Source: Turicibacter sp. (GTDB lineage: Bacteria; Bacillota_I; Bacilli_A; MOL361; Turicibacteraceae). From it: a stretch of DNA of 64,000 nt. Positions 43,911 through 52,475 of the stretch are shown here, piece after piece (position 1 is the first letter of the stretch; every line of letters begins with the position of its first letter). The notes under the pieces are model-generated. The model was given only the letters and a program-made list of their open reading frames with translations, ran no database searches and had not been told where the DNA came from. The stretch covers positions 1 through 64,000 of the forward strand of contig WRGF01000220.1 in assembly GCA_009787345.1 (NCBI GenBank), written 5' to 3'. A program made the position numbers and the translations under genes.

Positions 43911-45608
43911 TTATTCAGCGTCAGCAATCCAGTCAACATCGCCGTATGCTTCAACCCAAGCTTCTGCACGCTCATCCATGATGCGCTGTGCACCTAAGTT
44001 TAGGTAGTTTTGGTACATGCTATTGAAAGTAGCTTCGAAATCCGCAACAGATGTTCCACCGATAACTGCATGAAGAAGTACTTGGCGGGCATCGTTAAGT
44101 GGCTCAGACATTCCTTCTTCTGCAGAGATTGCGCGTGTTTCGCTTGCATTTTGAAGGACTAATGTGTGCGTGCTATTGGCAAGTTCAAGGGATGCATCAA
44201 CTTGCTCAGGACGGATGCCTTCGAAAGAAGCAGCGATTGTTTCAAGCCATGCTTGCTCGTTATGGTCGAAGTGGATGCCTAAGATGAATGGGAAGATATC
44301 AGAGTTCATTGTACCAACGATTTGCATATCTTCTGGCCATTCAGCTTGAGGGCGCATTGCAAATCCGCCATTTGGCGTGCGGTCGTTATGGACACCTTCT
44401 AAACCGAATTGGATAACATTTTGTACTTCAGGGCTAGACATGAAGTCGATGTATAAAAGGGTAGCCAAAGGCTCAGTGTTGGTTGCTGGCAAGAATGCGA
44501 ATGCACCAGTGCGCTCAGGTTGCATGGAACGGGCTTCGCCATTGGAATTCAAGAATGGTGCAACTGGGATCCAGTCAGCATCTTCGCCTGCATTCAAGCG
44601 CATGTCAGTAGTGAAGCGGGTACCATTAGAGAAAGGTGCGTTCCAGTTACCAGTGAAAGAACCAACATTCCCAAGGCGGATCAAGTCTTGCCCGACAGAA
44701 GCTTCTTCTAAAGCGAAGTCATTCCACATCAAGTCTTCATTGAACCAACGGTTAAGGACGCGTGTTGCTTCACGGACTGCATCTTCATGCATGAAACGAC
44801 GGTCGTCGAAGTCGCGGATGAACCATTCGCGCTCAGTGATATCTGGGTCGATGAAGGAATCGATTAGGTTACGTGTCCCCCATGCCACATCGCTGTCAGC
44901 AAAGAATGGAACAACGCTTCCGTCAATATTTCCAGGCAGGATGTCTGCATTGTCGCGAAAAGCAATAAGCGCAGCTTCAAATTCTTCTAGGTTTGATGGT
45001 ACATCAAGTTCTAAGATTTCCAACCAGTCCTGGCGGATAAACGTATTGGTCATGTTGACACCATCAAGTGTACGTCGCCCAGTCAAGCTCCAAAGTTCTT
45101 CAGTTGTTGCATCAAAGTTCCAATATAGCAACTCTTCCCCTACTAAGTCAAATAAGTTTGGCAATAGGTCACGGTATTGTTGAAGAAGTGGGTGAAGGTT
45201 ATGCATCCCGCCCATTCCAGCCATGGTTTGAACCATACCGTTGTTGAATGTAAAGCCTACGTCTGCCGCAGTCCCTGCTGCAAGTGCAGTGGATTGTACG
45301 GAACCTTCATCCCAGCGTGGTACTGTATCGAATTCTACGATGATGTTGTGGCGCTCCAAGATTTCTGCTTGGATCCATTCAGCCCATCCAGATTCTGCGA
45401 TTGGACCCATGATGTCATTCCCACGGTCCCAAACACCTACAGTGATGGTACGTGCTTCAATGAACCTTCCGTTTTCATCAAGTCCTGTTTCTGATACAAC
45501 GGCTTCTCCCGAACCTGCTTGTTCAGTTGGTGCATCTGTGCCTTGCCCACAAGCTGCCAGCATTAAGCCTAGAGCTGCGAACATTCCAACAAATTTTGTT
45601 TTACGCAT
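43911..45608 (-). CDS. second oligosaccharide-binding lipoprotein (LplA-like)
   Basis: 565-residue solute-binding lipoprotein paralogous in type to the one at 37.3 kb. Lipobox LMLAAC gives Cys20, followed by a short linker (GQGTDAPTEQAGSG) and a large binding domain. The start at 45608 (MRKTKFVGMF) has SD GGGAGGAATT. It is the last gene of a four-gene importer unit (DUF624, two permeases, lipoprotein). Position in the xylan region suggests a xylo- or aldouronate oligosaccharide ligand, but it could differ from that of the first system. Confidence 0.92.
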   Translation of the reverse strand: MRKTKFVGMFAALGLMLAACGQGTDAPTEQAGSGEAVVSETGLDENGRFIEARTITVGVWDRGNDIMGPIAESGWAEWIQAEILERHNIIVEFDTVPRWDEGSVQSTALAAGTAADVGFTFNNGMVQTMAGMGGMHNLHPLLQQYRDLLPNLFDLVGEELLYWNFDATTEELWSLTGRRTLDGVNMTNTFIRQDWLEILELDVPSNLEEFEAALIAFRDNADILPGNIDGSVVPFFADSDVAWGTRNLIDSFIDPDITEREWFIRDFDDRRFMHEDAVREATRVLNRWFNEDLMWNDFALEEASVGQDLIRLGNVGSFTGNWNAPFSNGTRFTTDMRLNAGEDADWIPVAPFLNSNGEARSMQPERTGAFAFLPATNTEPLATLLYIDFMSSPEVQNVIQFGLEGVHNDRTPNGGFAMRPQAEWPEDMQIVGTMNSDIFPFILGIHFDHNEQAWLETIAASFEGIRPEQVDASLELANSTHTLVLQNASETRAISAEEGMSEPLNDARQVLLHAVIGGTSVADFEATFNSMYQNYLNLGAQRIMDERAEAWVEAYGDVDWIADAE

Positions 45609-45784
45609 TGTTAATTCCTCCCATAACCTTTTTTCTTTTAAAATTTGAATTATTGCCTTTTCGGCATCCCCAATCGGGGTAATCATTCTAAAAGCCCATG
45701 AAAGGAAAGTTCTCCTCCCCTATCACCTGGGTGCGGCTTACGACAAAGCTTTTACTTTGAATGCACATGGCTTTTATTTTCAAC

Positions 45785-46675
45785 TTAACCTTTAACCGCT
45801 CCAAGGGTTGCACCTTTTACGAAATACTTTTGGATGAATGGATACACACAAAGGATTGGCACCATGGCTACGACGATTGCTGCATTGCGGATGGCGGCTC
45901 CCCATTGCTGGACGCTCACCCCACCTGGGCTTGCTACGTCAACCTGGGTTGCATTTTGCGTGATGTTGTAAAGAAGCATCTGGATAGGATGCCAATCAGG
46001 TGCTGCCGTCAAGAAGAACAAAGCATCCTGGAAACCATTCCAGCGCCCTACTGCCACGAACAACCCGATGGTTGCGAAAGATGGCAAGGATAGGGGAATA
46101 TAGATTTTCCAAAGGATGGTCATTGGCCCGGCACCATCAATTTCTGCTGACTCTTTCAAGCTTTCAGGAATCCCTAAGAAGAAGTTGCGCATCAAAATCA
46201 TGTTGAACACACCTAGCATCCCTGGCAAAATCAAGACCAATGGGTTATTAAGTAACCCTAAGTCACGGAAAAGCATGAACGTTGGAATCAAACCTGCCCC
46301 AAACAACATGGTGAAAATCATGTAAAATGAGATGATTTTACGGCCTTTTAAGGAATTGTAAGTCAACGGGTAAGCAGCTAGCACTGTCATCACCAAGTTT
46401 AGGATGACTACAATAACGGTAATAAGGGCTGTCCACCCTAGGGAGAACATGAAGCGGCTGTCGCCGATGATGCTGGCGAAGGCCTGGGTCTGGAGCTCCA
46501 CCGGGAAGATGGTAACTTCGCGGCGCATGATTGCCTCAGGGCTTGACAAGGCATTTGCCAACACGTTAAGTACCGGCAGAATGCATAACAGGGCAAGGAT
46601 GACCATTAGGATAACAATGACGATGTCACCTGGTGTAGTTGCTTTCGTATAGTGTTTTTTTCGTTTTTTACTCAT
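45785..46675 (-). CDS. ABC importer permease (YtcP/LplC-like)
   Basis: 296-residue permease with a basic N-terminus (MSKKRKKHYTK), six membrane segments and EAA loop LKESAEIDGAGPMTILWKI. It pairs with the permease encoded just upstream. Start 46675 follows AAGGAGAG. About 175 bases separate it from the lipoprotein gene, again leaving room for hairpins, as in the first importer. Confidence 0.92.
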   Translation of the reverse strand: MSKKRKKHYTKATTPGDIVIVILMVILALLCILPVLNVLANALSSPEAIMRREVTIFPVELQTQAFASIIGDSRFMFSLGWTALITVIVVILNLVMTVLAAYPLTYNSLKGRKIISFYMIFTMLFGAGLIPTFMLFRDLGLLNNPLVLILPGMLGVFNMILMRNFFLGIPESLKESAEIDGAGPMTILWKIYIPLSLPSFATIGLFVAVGRWNGFQDALFFLTAAPDWHPIQMLLYNITQNATQVDVASPGGVSVQQWGAAIRNAAIVVAMVPILCVYPFIQKYFVKGATLGAVKG

Positions 46676-46721
46676 CGTTTGAACTCTCCTTCTTACTTCC
46701 TTCATCAACTGCTTAATTTAA

Positions 46722-47687
46722 TTACCAGAATCCATTCCCGCCTAATTTCTTAACCAACCAGTTACTGAACAACAATAGGGTCATACCGATAACGGATTGG
46801 AAAATACCGATGGCTCCGGCAAGGGAGAACTGCATGGACTGAAGCCCCCAGCGATAAACGAAAGTAGGGATAACTTCTGAAACAGTACGGACAAAGGCGT
46901 TGTCCATAGCGATGAACCTAGACAAGTCGGCATTTAAGATACCTCCCATGGTAAGCACTAGCAACGTGACGATAACCGGGCGGATACCTGGCAACGTAAT
47001 GTGCCACATCTTGCGAAGCCTTGACGCACCGTCCATTTCAGCCGCTTCGTAGTATTCAGGGCTGATATTGGTGATGGCAGCTAGGTAGATGATAGTATTC
47101 CAACCAACAGAGCGCCACATGGACATCAAGACGTTGGTGATGGTCCAATAAACAGGGGTTTCAATGAAAGGGATTGCTTCCCCGCCCATTCCGACAATCA
47201 GGTTATTGACTGCCCCGGAGTTGGTGGAGAACAAGGACACTGCCATCCCACCCATGATGACCCAAGAAAGGAAGTGGGGCATGTAAGTGATGGTTTGCGT
47301 GATTTTTTTGAACCTTTCAAACTTAAGCTCATTCAGCAACAATGCTAAGATAATCGGTGCTGGGAACCCAACGACCAAGTCCAGTACACTGAACATGATG
47401 GTGTTTCGGATGGCACCCATGAAAATATGGTTGCTAAACGCCGTTTCGAAGTTGGCAAATCCTACCCAACCGGTTTCAAGTACGGGAAGCACCACGTTAT
47501 TTGGTGAAAACGCGATTAAGATATTGACCATTGGCATGTAGTTGAACACGAAGAAGAATGCAACGGGCGGCAATAGCATGACATATAACATCCAGTGACG
47601 GGACCAGTACCCTTTCATCTGGCTGATGCGATCTGCTTTTGAACTACTCCCCACAAGGGCCTTGCTTTGTTTAACAGTACTATTCAT
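46722..47687 (-). CDS. ABC importer permease (LplB-like)
   Basis: 321-residue permease with six membrane segments after a 35-residue polar N-terminus; EAA loop YYEAAEMDGASRLRKMWHIT. It is the LplB-type half of the second importer. ATG 47687 is chosen, as AGGAGAGG lies nine bases ahead, while an upstream in-frame TTG would abut the SD. Confidence 0.92.
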   Translation of the reverse strand: MNSTVKQSKALVGSSSKADRISQMKGYWSRHWMLYVMLLPPVAFFFVFNYMPMVNILIAFSPNNVVLPVLETGWVGFANFETAFSNHIFMGAIRNTIMFSVLDLVVGFPAPIILALLLNELKFERFKKITQTITYMPHFLSWVIMGGMAVSLFSTNSGAVNNLIVGMGGEAIPFIETPVYWTITNVLMSMWRSVGWNTIIYLAAITNISPEYYEAAEMDGASRLRKMWHITLPGIRPVIVTLLVLTMGGILNADLSRFIAMDNAFVRTVSEVIPTFVYRWGLQSMQFSLAGAIGIFQSVIGMTLLLFSNWLVKKLGGNGFW

Positions 47688-47728
47688 TGAACTCAACCTC
47701 TCCTTAGAGCAACTTTATTTAACTTCTT

Positions 47729-48349
47729 TTAAGCCAACTTCCCAAAGTCCGGGTCGTGCCTGCGAAAAACCTTTACCAGCAGCGAAGATGACAAGCAGAT
47801 ATACCCGCCAATCAAAAACACTAAAACTTCCGGTATGAACATGCTGCCCAACACCGCAACAGCCAATAGCAAGGCATTTACCACGGTTACGGCGAAATAC
47901 CGGTAAGCCATGAACAAGCCAGCCCTTAATGCGCCAACCGCTGTCATTTCAAACCTGGCCAAAATACCGAAGGCATAGATTGACATGAAAGCAATCTGCA
48001 TCAAGACGAAATATAAGGCGAATGTGACCGGCACATTCAACCACCCTAAATCTTGCTGTCCAAGGATAAAAATATTCATCCACAAAACAAAGGTGGCAGC
48101 AGCGATGATGAAGAAGATGGCAGTCGCTTTAACGAAATTGGCTTTAAAGCTTTTCCAAAACCCCTTCATGATAAAATCATCTTCACCCGCGCTCTTTTTT
48201 GTAAAAGCATAATAGAGCGCTGTGGTCGATGCCCCTATGGTGACGATTGGGAGGCTGAATACAACCCATAAAAGGCCGGCGACGACGAAATCCCATAACA
48301 CGGTCCCTATCTTGTACATTTTCCCATCTAAACTGAATACATTGCCCAC
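47729..48349 (-). CDS. DUF624/YesL-like membrane protein
   Basis: 206-residue YesL-like (DUF624) membrane protein, opening with GNVFSLDGKMYKIGTVLWD, typical of the family, and having five to six membrane segments. It is the first gene of the second importer operon. The start is a GTG at 48349 with a strong SD AAAGGAGGT six bases ahead; the upstream in-frame ATG at 48391 has no SD. Confidence 0.88.
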   Translation of the reverse strand: MGNVFSLDGKMYKIGTVLWDFVVAGLLWVVFSLPIVTIGASTTALYYAFTKKSAGEDDFIMKGFWKSFKANFVKATAIFFIIAAATFVLWMNIFILGQQDLGWLNVPVTFALYFVLMQIAFMSIYAFGILARFEMTAVGALRAGLFMAYRYFAVTVVNALLLAVAVLGSMFIPEVLVFLIGGYICLSSSLLVKVFRRHDPDFGKLA

Positions 48350-48495
48350 AGGGGCACCTCCTTTGCTACGGCTTTTCAATCCGAAAGCCAAAACGTAAGC
48401 ATCCCCATAAGCTTGTCAGTTGATTAAACTAACTGTGTGTGGGTAATCCACTCACCACCCCTAGTTTTGCAAGGAGGTGTGTAAAACGCTTACTA

Positions 48496-48537
48496 GTTGT
48501 ATGCATTAAGTATACAACTTTTTTAGCAATAATGCAA
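48496..48537 (-). promoter_or_regulatory. proximal promoter of the second importer, with palindromic operator
   Basis: Minus strand: -35 TTGCAT (48532-48537), a 17-base spacer, -10 TATACT (48509-48514). A palindrome with arms GTTGTAT and ATACAAC (48496-48518) spans the -10, as a repressor site of GntR or LacI type would. A further TTAGTTTAATCAACTG element lies downstream near 48420. Confidence 0.6.
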
Positions 48538-48640
48538 GGGGTTTCTTTTTTTTTTTTTGTTTTTCCCTAAATACCCTTAATTTTTTTCACTGTTTATGTG
48601 AAACTTTTTCACTCCTCTCAGGCACAAACTGCCACGAAGA

Positions 48641-48698
48641 TAGTTTGTATATTAAACTAACTTTTAAAATTATAACGTTATCATTATTGGTTTGTCAA
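48641..48698 (-). promoter_or_regulatory. distal promoter of the second importer, with XylR-like operator
   Basis: Minus strand: -35 TTGACA (48693-48698), an 18-base spacer, consensus -10 TATAAT (48669-48674). TAGTTTGTATATTAAACTA (48641-48659) lies just downstream, with the same 19-bp geometry as the site at 43751-43769. TGATAACGTTATAA within the promoter is cre-like. Between the two promoters is a T13 homopolymer (about 48546-48558). 48699-48830 shows nothing recognisable. Confidence 0.65.
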
Positions 48699-48831
48699 CA
48701 AGTTCACCTGAATTCGTCAAAAAAGTACTGCGCTTCCAAAGCGATTCAGGAATTTCGCCAAATTGAGTGCCATTTCCGATGGTTTTATCCAAATCTGGTT
48801 ATACGTGGAGATTTTTTGTCGAAAGACGAAA

Positions 48832-48870
48832 AAAGCCTATGAAGGCAGTCGATCCATCCTTCATAGGCTC
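48832..48870 (-). terminator. terminator of the iron alcohol dehydrogenase gene
   Basis: AGCCTATGAAGG paired with CCTTCATAGGCT, then TTTTTT on the minus strand. Confidence 0.92.
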
Positions 48871-48874
48871 ATCA

Positions 48875-49984
48875 TTATGCACGCTTGCTTAAAAACACTT
48901 CCCTGACGCCTTCGGCGCCGATATTGGCAATGGCGTTTAAGATGTTTGGGGTTTCCATGGTCCAGGCCACCACTTCGTCCAGTTCGCCTTCAGAAACACC
49001 GATTTGTTCCAAGGTGGTGCGAAGCCCGATGAGAGATTTCAGGCGGGCAAACTCGTCTGCCAACACATCGGCATCTTCAAAGCCCATTTCCCTGGCATAA
49101 TCGTCAAGCTTTGGCTTGACTTGGGCGTTGACCCGGTACCAGGTGTCCAAGGTGAACGCACAGGCTTCCCCATGGGGGATGCCATAACGGGTGACCAGCA
49201 CTTTGGAACAGGCGTAGGCACCCGCCGTTCCGGTCAGGGAGAAGGCAGTCCCACTCAACAGGCTTGCCATTGCCATTTGTTCCCTGGCATAAGGGTCTGC
49301 CCCGTCCTCGACGGCTGCCGCCAGGTTTTCAAACGCCATCCTTGCCGCCCTGAGCGCCAATGACTCAGATACGATGTTTGAACGGACGCTCCCTAAGGAA
49401 TCCAGGGCATGGACGATGACGTCAATCCCAGAAATTGCCGTCACCTTCGGGGGAGCCGAATAAGTAAGCTTTGGGTCAACCAAGGCGATTTTAGGGTAGA
49501 AGGCATCGCTTTGAAGGAGTACCGGCTCGCCGCCATCCTCAGCAATCACCGCAAAACGGGTGACCTCGGACCCAGCGCCCGAAAGGGTTGGGATGGCAAC
49601 TACCGGAAGGCTTGTCATAATGTCCGGTTGTTTTAGCATCTCCGAACCGCGAAGGTTTTGGCTGTATGCCGCCCCTACCGCTTTTGCTAAGTCGATGATG
49701 CTGCCACCCCCTAGTGCGATGATGGATTTGGCACCCAGGGATTTGATGCGCCCCACCATTTCGTCAATGTTTGCCACCGACGCATTTGGGGGCTTGGCGA
49801 TGGCAACTTCCAAGACGCTGCTGCCTGCCAATTCCTTCACTTGATTTGCCAACCCCGACTTTTGGACATTGGCCCCCGTTATCAAAAGGGCATCCTTAAG
49901 CCCTGCCTGCTCCAAGCGCTCCTTAAGCTTGCTGATTTCCCGGTTCCCAAAAAACACTTGGACGGGCTGATTGTTCTTTGCCAT
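48875..49984 (-). CDS. iron-containing alcohol dehydrogenase
   Basis: 369-residue group III (Fe-dependent) alcohol dehydrogenase. NAD-binding IIALGGGSIIDLAKAVGAAY and metal-ligand regions GIDVIVHALDS and YGIPHGEACAF are visible. Substrate is uncertain. L-lactaldehyde made by the rhamnulose-phosphate aldolase encoded 3 kb upstream would need such an enzyme to become 1,2-propanediol (FucO-like role), but the gene sits closer to GntR and GH1 and could act on another aldehyde. Start 49984 (MAKNNQPVQVFF) has SD GGTGGGATG. Confidence 0.85.
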   Translation of the reverse strand: MAKNNQPVQVFFGNREISKLKERLEQAGLKDALLITGANVQKSGLANQVKELAGSSVLEVAIAKPPNASVANIDEMVGRIKSLGAKSIIALGGGSIIDLAKAVGAAYSQNLRGSEMLKQPDIMTSLPVVAIPTLSGAGSEVTRFAVIAEDGGEPVLLQSDAFYPKIALVDPKLTYSAPPKVTAISGIDVIVHALDSLGSVRSNIVSESLALRAARMAFENLAAAVEDGADPYAREQMAMASLLSGTAFSLTGTAGAYACSKVLVTRYGIPHGEACAFTLDTWYRVNAQVKPKLDDYAREMGFEDADVLADEFARLKSLIGLRTTLEQIGVSEGELDEVVAWTMETPNILNAIANIGAEGVREVFLSKRA

Positions 49985-50043
49985 AAAGCATCCCACCTTT
50001 TTGTTCACACCTCTATTTTATTACAAAACCCATCATTTGTAAA

Positions 50044-50775
50044 TTACGAGCGTGTCACATTTACGACGCGGAAGGTGAAGCGGTCGAAGTGATGGCGCGC
50101 CTTGGAATACTCGAAGGGAATCCCATTGTTGAGATAAGCCACCCGGGTCACTTCCAACACGGGGCTGTCCACGCTATAGTTCAAATGCTCCCGGTCATGG
50201 GCATCCGACTGGCAGGCCCGCACCTCTTTGTGGGTGGAACCAAACCCCAGTTGCAGGTCATCCTTGAAATAAGAATAAAGCGACCCATGAAGGATTTCTT
50301 CCGTAATGCCGCTGACCACCGTGGTCGGGTAAAAGGAATTTTCAATGACAAAAGGCTCATCGTTGACGTAACGGACCCGCGAAATGTTGTAGACCGGTGT
50401 TTCCTTGGACACATTAAGCCGTTCCTGGGTTTCCCCATCCGGGAACTCCACATTGAATTTCAGGATTTTGCTAGTGACCTTTTTTCCTGGGGATTGTGCT
50501 GTCAACCCATCTACTTCATCGAAAGGGATGTTGAACTTGTCATCTTTAAGCGCAGATTTAATGATGAAAGTCCCATGCCCGCGCTTTCGGTACAAGAGGC
50601 CTTCAAGGACTAAAACCTCCAACGCTTTTTTCATGGTCATCCTTGAACATGAAAATTCTTTGGCAAGGCTCATTTCATCCGGGATAGGCTGGGTCAATGG
50701 GTAAGTGCCAGTGAAAATGCGCTGGCGGATTTCCTTGGCTATCTGGTTGTATTTGTTTTGGTTTTTTTTTTCCAT
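50044..50775 (-). CDS. GntR-family regulator, HutC subfamily
   Basis: 243-residue repressor: N-terminal winged helix (about 8-75, PDEMSLAKEFSCSRMTMKKAL then LYRKRGHGTFI) and a UTRA effector domain (about 95-240). HutC-type regulators such as YvoA, TreR and DasR bind a (phospho)sugar. The gene follows a GH1 glycosidase gene whose promoter holds a TTGACTAGAC motif, close to known HutC-family operators (TGGTCTAGACCA type), and the same motif is at xylA. So it may control both. Start 50775 is set by GAGGGAG nine bases ahead. Confidence 0.88.
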   Translation of the reverse strand: MEKKNQNKYNQIAKEIRQRIFTGTYPLTQPIPDEMSLAKEFSCSRMTMKKALEVLVLEGLLYRKRGHGTFIIKSALKDDKFNIPFDEVDGLTAQSPGKKVTSKILKFNVEFPDGETQERLNVSKETPVYNISRVRYVNDEPFVIENSFYPTTVVSGITEEILHGSLYSYFKDDLQLGFGSTHKEVRACQSDAHDREHLNYSVDSPVLEVTRVAYLNNGIPFEYSKARHHFDRFTFRVVNVTRS

Positions 50776-50892
50776 GTCCGAAGCTCCCTCATTTACCATT
50801 TTTATTTTATCCCTTTTATTGTACCGCATCCCGTCACGAAAAGTAAGCCCTTTTTTGTAAATGTCTATACTTTTCAGCATTTTTAGTAATCT

Positions 50893-50930
50893 GGGCATGA
50901 AAAAACCACGAGAGCACAGGGCTTTCATGG
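50893..50930 (-). terminator. terminator after the GH1 gene
   Basis: CCATGAAAG paired with CTCTCGTGG (with G-T pairs) followed by TTTTTTC on the minus strand. Confidence 0.65.
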
Positions 50931-50943
50931 CTAAAAAAAATTT

Positions 50944-52332
50944 TTAAAATCCGTTGTTGTCGGACAAGGCTTTGTACCATTTGCCGGATTTTTTTATGCG
51001 GCGCTTGTAGTTGTCGTAAATGTCGACTTCGATGAGCCCGTAACGGTTTTTGTAGGCATTGGTCCAAGACCAGTTGTCCATGCAGGTCCATAAGTGGTAA
51101 CCGAAGCAGTTGGCCCCTTCGTCGATGGCTTTATGGAGCCATTTCAGGTGGTCGGAGATAAATTCGATGCGGTAGTCGTCATCAATGGAGCCATCTTCGT
51201 TTTTGAATTTGGCTTCCCCTTCCACACCCATGCCGTTTTCAGAAATCCAGAAGGGGAAGTTGCCGTAATTGTCACGGATGTCGATGGCCATGTCGTAGAT
51301 GGCTTTTTCGTAAATTTCCCAGCCCCGGTGGACGTTCATTTTGCGCCCTGGCATTTCATAGTTGTCGAAGTAAAATTCAGGCATGAATGGCTCATTTGGG
51401 TCAACCGGTGTTTCTTTGGCTTTGACCCTTCTTGGCTGGTAGTAGTTGACCCCAAGGATGTCCATGATGTTGTTTTTGATTTCTGCCACGTCTTTTGGGT
51501 CAGCCTCTGGCAACATGTCGTGTTTTTTCAGGATTTCAACCAGCTCCGCCGGGAACTCGCCTTTGACCACTGGGTCAAGGAAGGAACGGTTGAAGAACAA
51601 GTCGGCGATATGGGCCGCTTTGACGTCAGCTGGGTCCTCCGAACGTGGGTAGGACGGGGTCAGGTTTAGGATAATGCCGATTTTGCCGTCCAATCCTAAG
51701 GCACGGTAAGCCTTCACCGCCAGGGCGTGGGACAATACATTGTGGTAGGCCACTTGAACGGCACGCTTGAAATCAATCACATTGGGATAATGAAAGTCGT
51801 ACATATAACCAGCTTCCACAACGACGATGGGCTCATTATGGGTTGCCCAGAATTTCACCCGGTCACCAAACAATTCAAAAGCGGTTTTAGCATATTCCAC
51901 ATAGGCATCAACGACTTTACGGTTTTCCCAGCCGCCGATTTCCTGCATGGCCATGGGCATATCGAAGTGGAACAGGTTCATGAAAGGCTCCACCCCATTG
52001 GCAATCATCTCGTCGATGATCCGGTTATAAAAGTCCACCGCTTCAGGGTTGACCTCACCTACGCCATCGGGAATCAAACGGGACCACTGGATGGACGTCC
52101 TGAAGGAATTGTGCCCGGTCTGCTTCATGAGCTGGATGTCTTCCTTATATTGGTTGTACCAGTTGGACGTGTTTTGGGGCCCGACATTATTATGGAACTT
52201 TTCAGGGTTCGTCTTGTACCAATAGTCCCAGATGGAATCTTTTCGCCCGCCAACTGCTGCGGCACCTTCTGTTTGCGGGCCGGACGCTGCCGAACCCCAG
52301 AAGAAATTTTCAGGAAACTTGTACTGTGGCAT
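50944..52332 (-). CDS. GH1 beta-glycosidase (possibly 6-phospho-beta-glycosidase)
   Basis: 462-residue family 1 glycosidase. N-terminus FPENFFWGSAASGPQTEGAA; acid/base Glu in FWATHNEPIVV; nucleophile Glu in FWISENGMGVEG. At the position where beta-glucosidases have Glu (DNFEW) this has Ser (MDNWSWTNAYKNRYG), and the Tyr nine residues later is kept, as in enzymes acting on phosphorylated sugars. However, the Lys of the phosphate site seems shifted, and no PTS gene is in the window, so specificity is open. SD TAGGAGG fits ATG 52332. Confidence 0.9.
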   Translation of the reverse strand: MPQYKFPENFFWGSAASGPQTEGAAAVGGRKDSIWDYWYKTNPEKFHNNVGPQNTSNWYNQYKEDIQLMKQTGHNSFRTSIQWSRLIPDGVGEVNPEAVDFYNRIIDEMIANGVEPFMNLFHFDMPMAMQEIGGWENRKVVDAYVEYAKTAFELFGDRVKFWATHNEPIVVVEAGYMYDFHYPNVIDFKRAVQVAYHNVLSHALAVKAYRALGLDGKIGIILNLTPSYPRSEDPADVKAAHIADLFFNRSFLDPVVKGEFPAELVEILKKHDMLPEADPKDVAEIKNNIMDILGVNYYQPRRVKAKETPVDPNEPFMPEFYFDNYEMPGRKMNVHRGWEIYEKAIYDMAIDIRDNYGNFPFWISENGMGVEGEAKFKNEDGSIDDDYRIEFISDHLKWLHKAIDEGANCFGYHLWTCMDNWSWTNAYKNRYGLIEVDIYDNYKRRIKKSGKWYKALSDNNGF

Positions 52333-52434
52333 GGAAAAACCTCCTATAATCCAGTCATGGCTTGGCAGCCATGCTGTTTTTCAAACAAATATGTACAGGC
52401 AAGGACGGATTCCCTGCCATACTTAACCTACTTA

Positions 52435-52468
52435 ATTATAGTCCTTTTATAAACAAAAGTCTAGTCAA
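52435..52468 (-). promoter_or_regulatory. GH1 promoter with GntR-like operator
   Basis: Minus strand: -35 TAGACT (52458-52463), a 17-base spacer, consensus -10 TATAAT (52435-52440). The -35 is part of TTGACTAGACTT, matching the xylA promoter motif. Confidence 0.65.
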
Positions 52469-52475
52469 AAAGAGG

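Noticed and set aside
49560-49844. Plus-strand ORFs opposite the alcohol dehydrogenase, fusion kinase and GH3 genes
   Set aside because: All lie fully antisense to well-supported genes and lack SD sequences; they arise from biased codon use.
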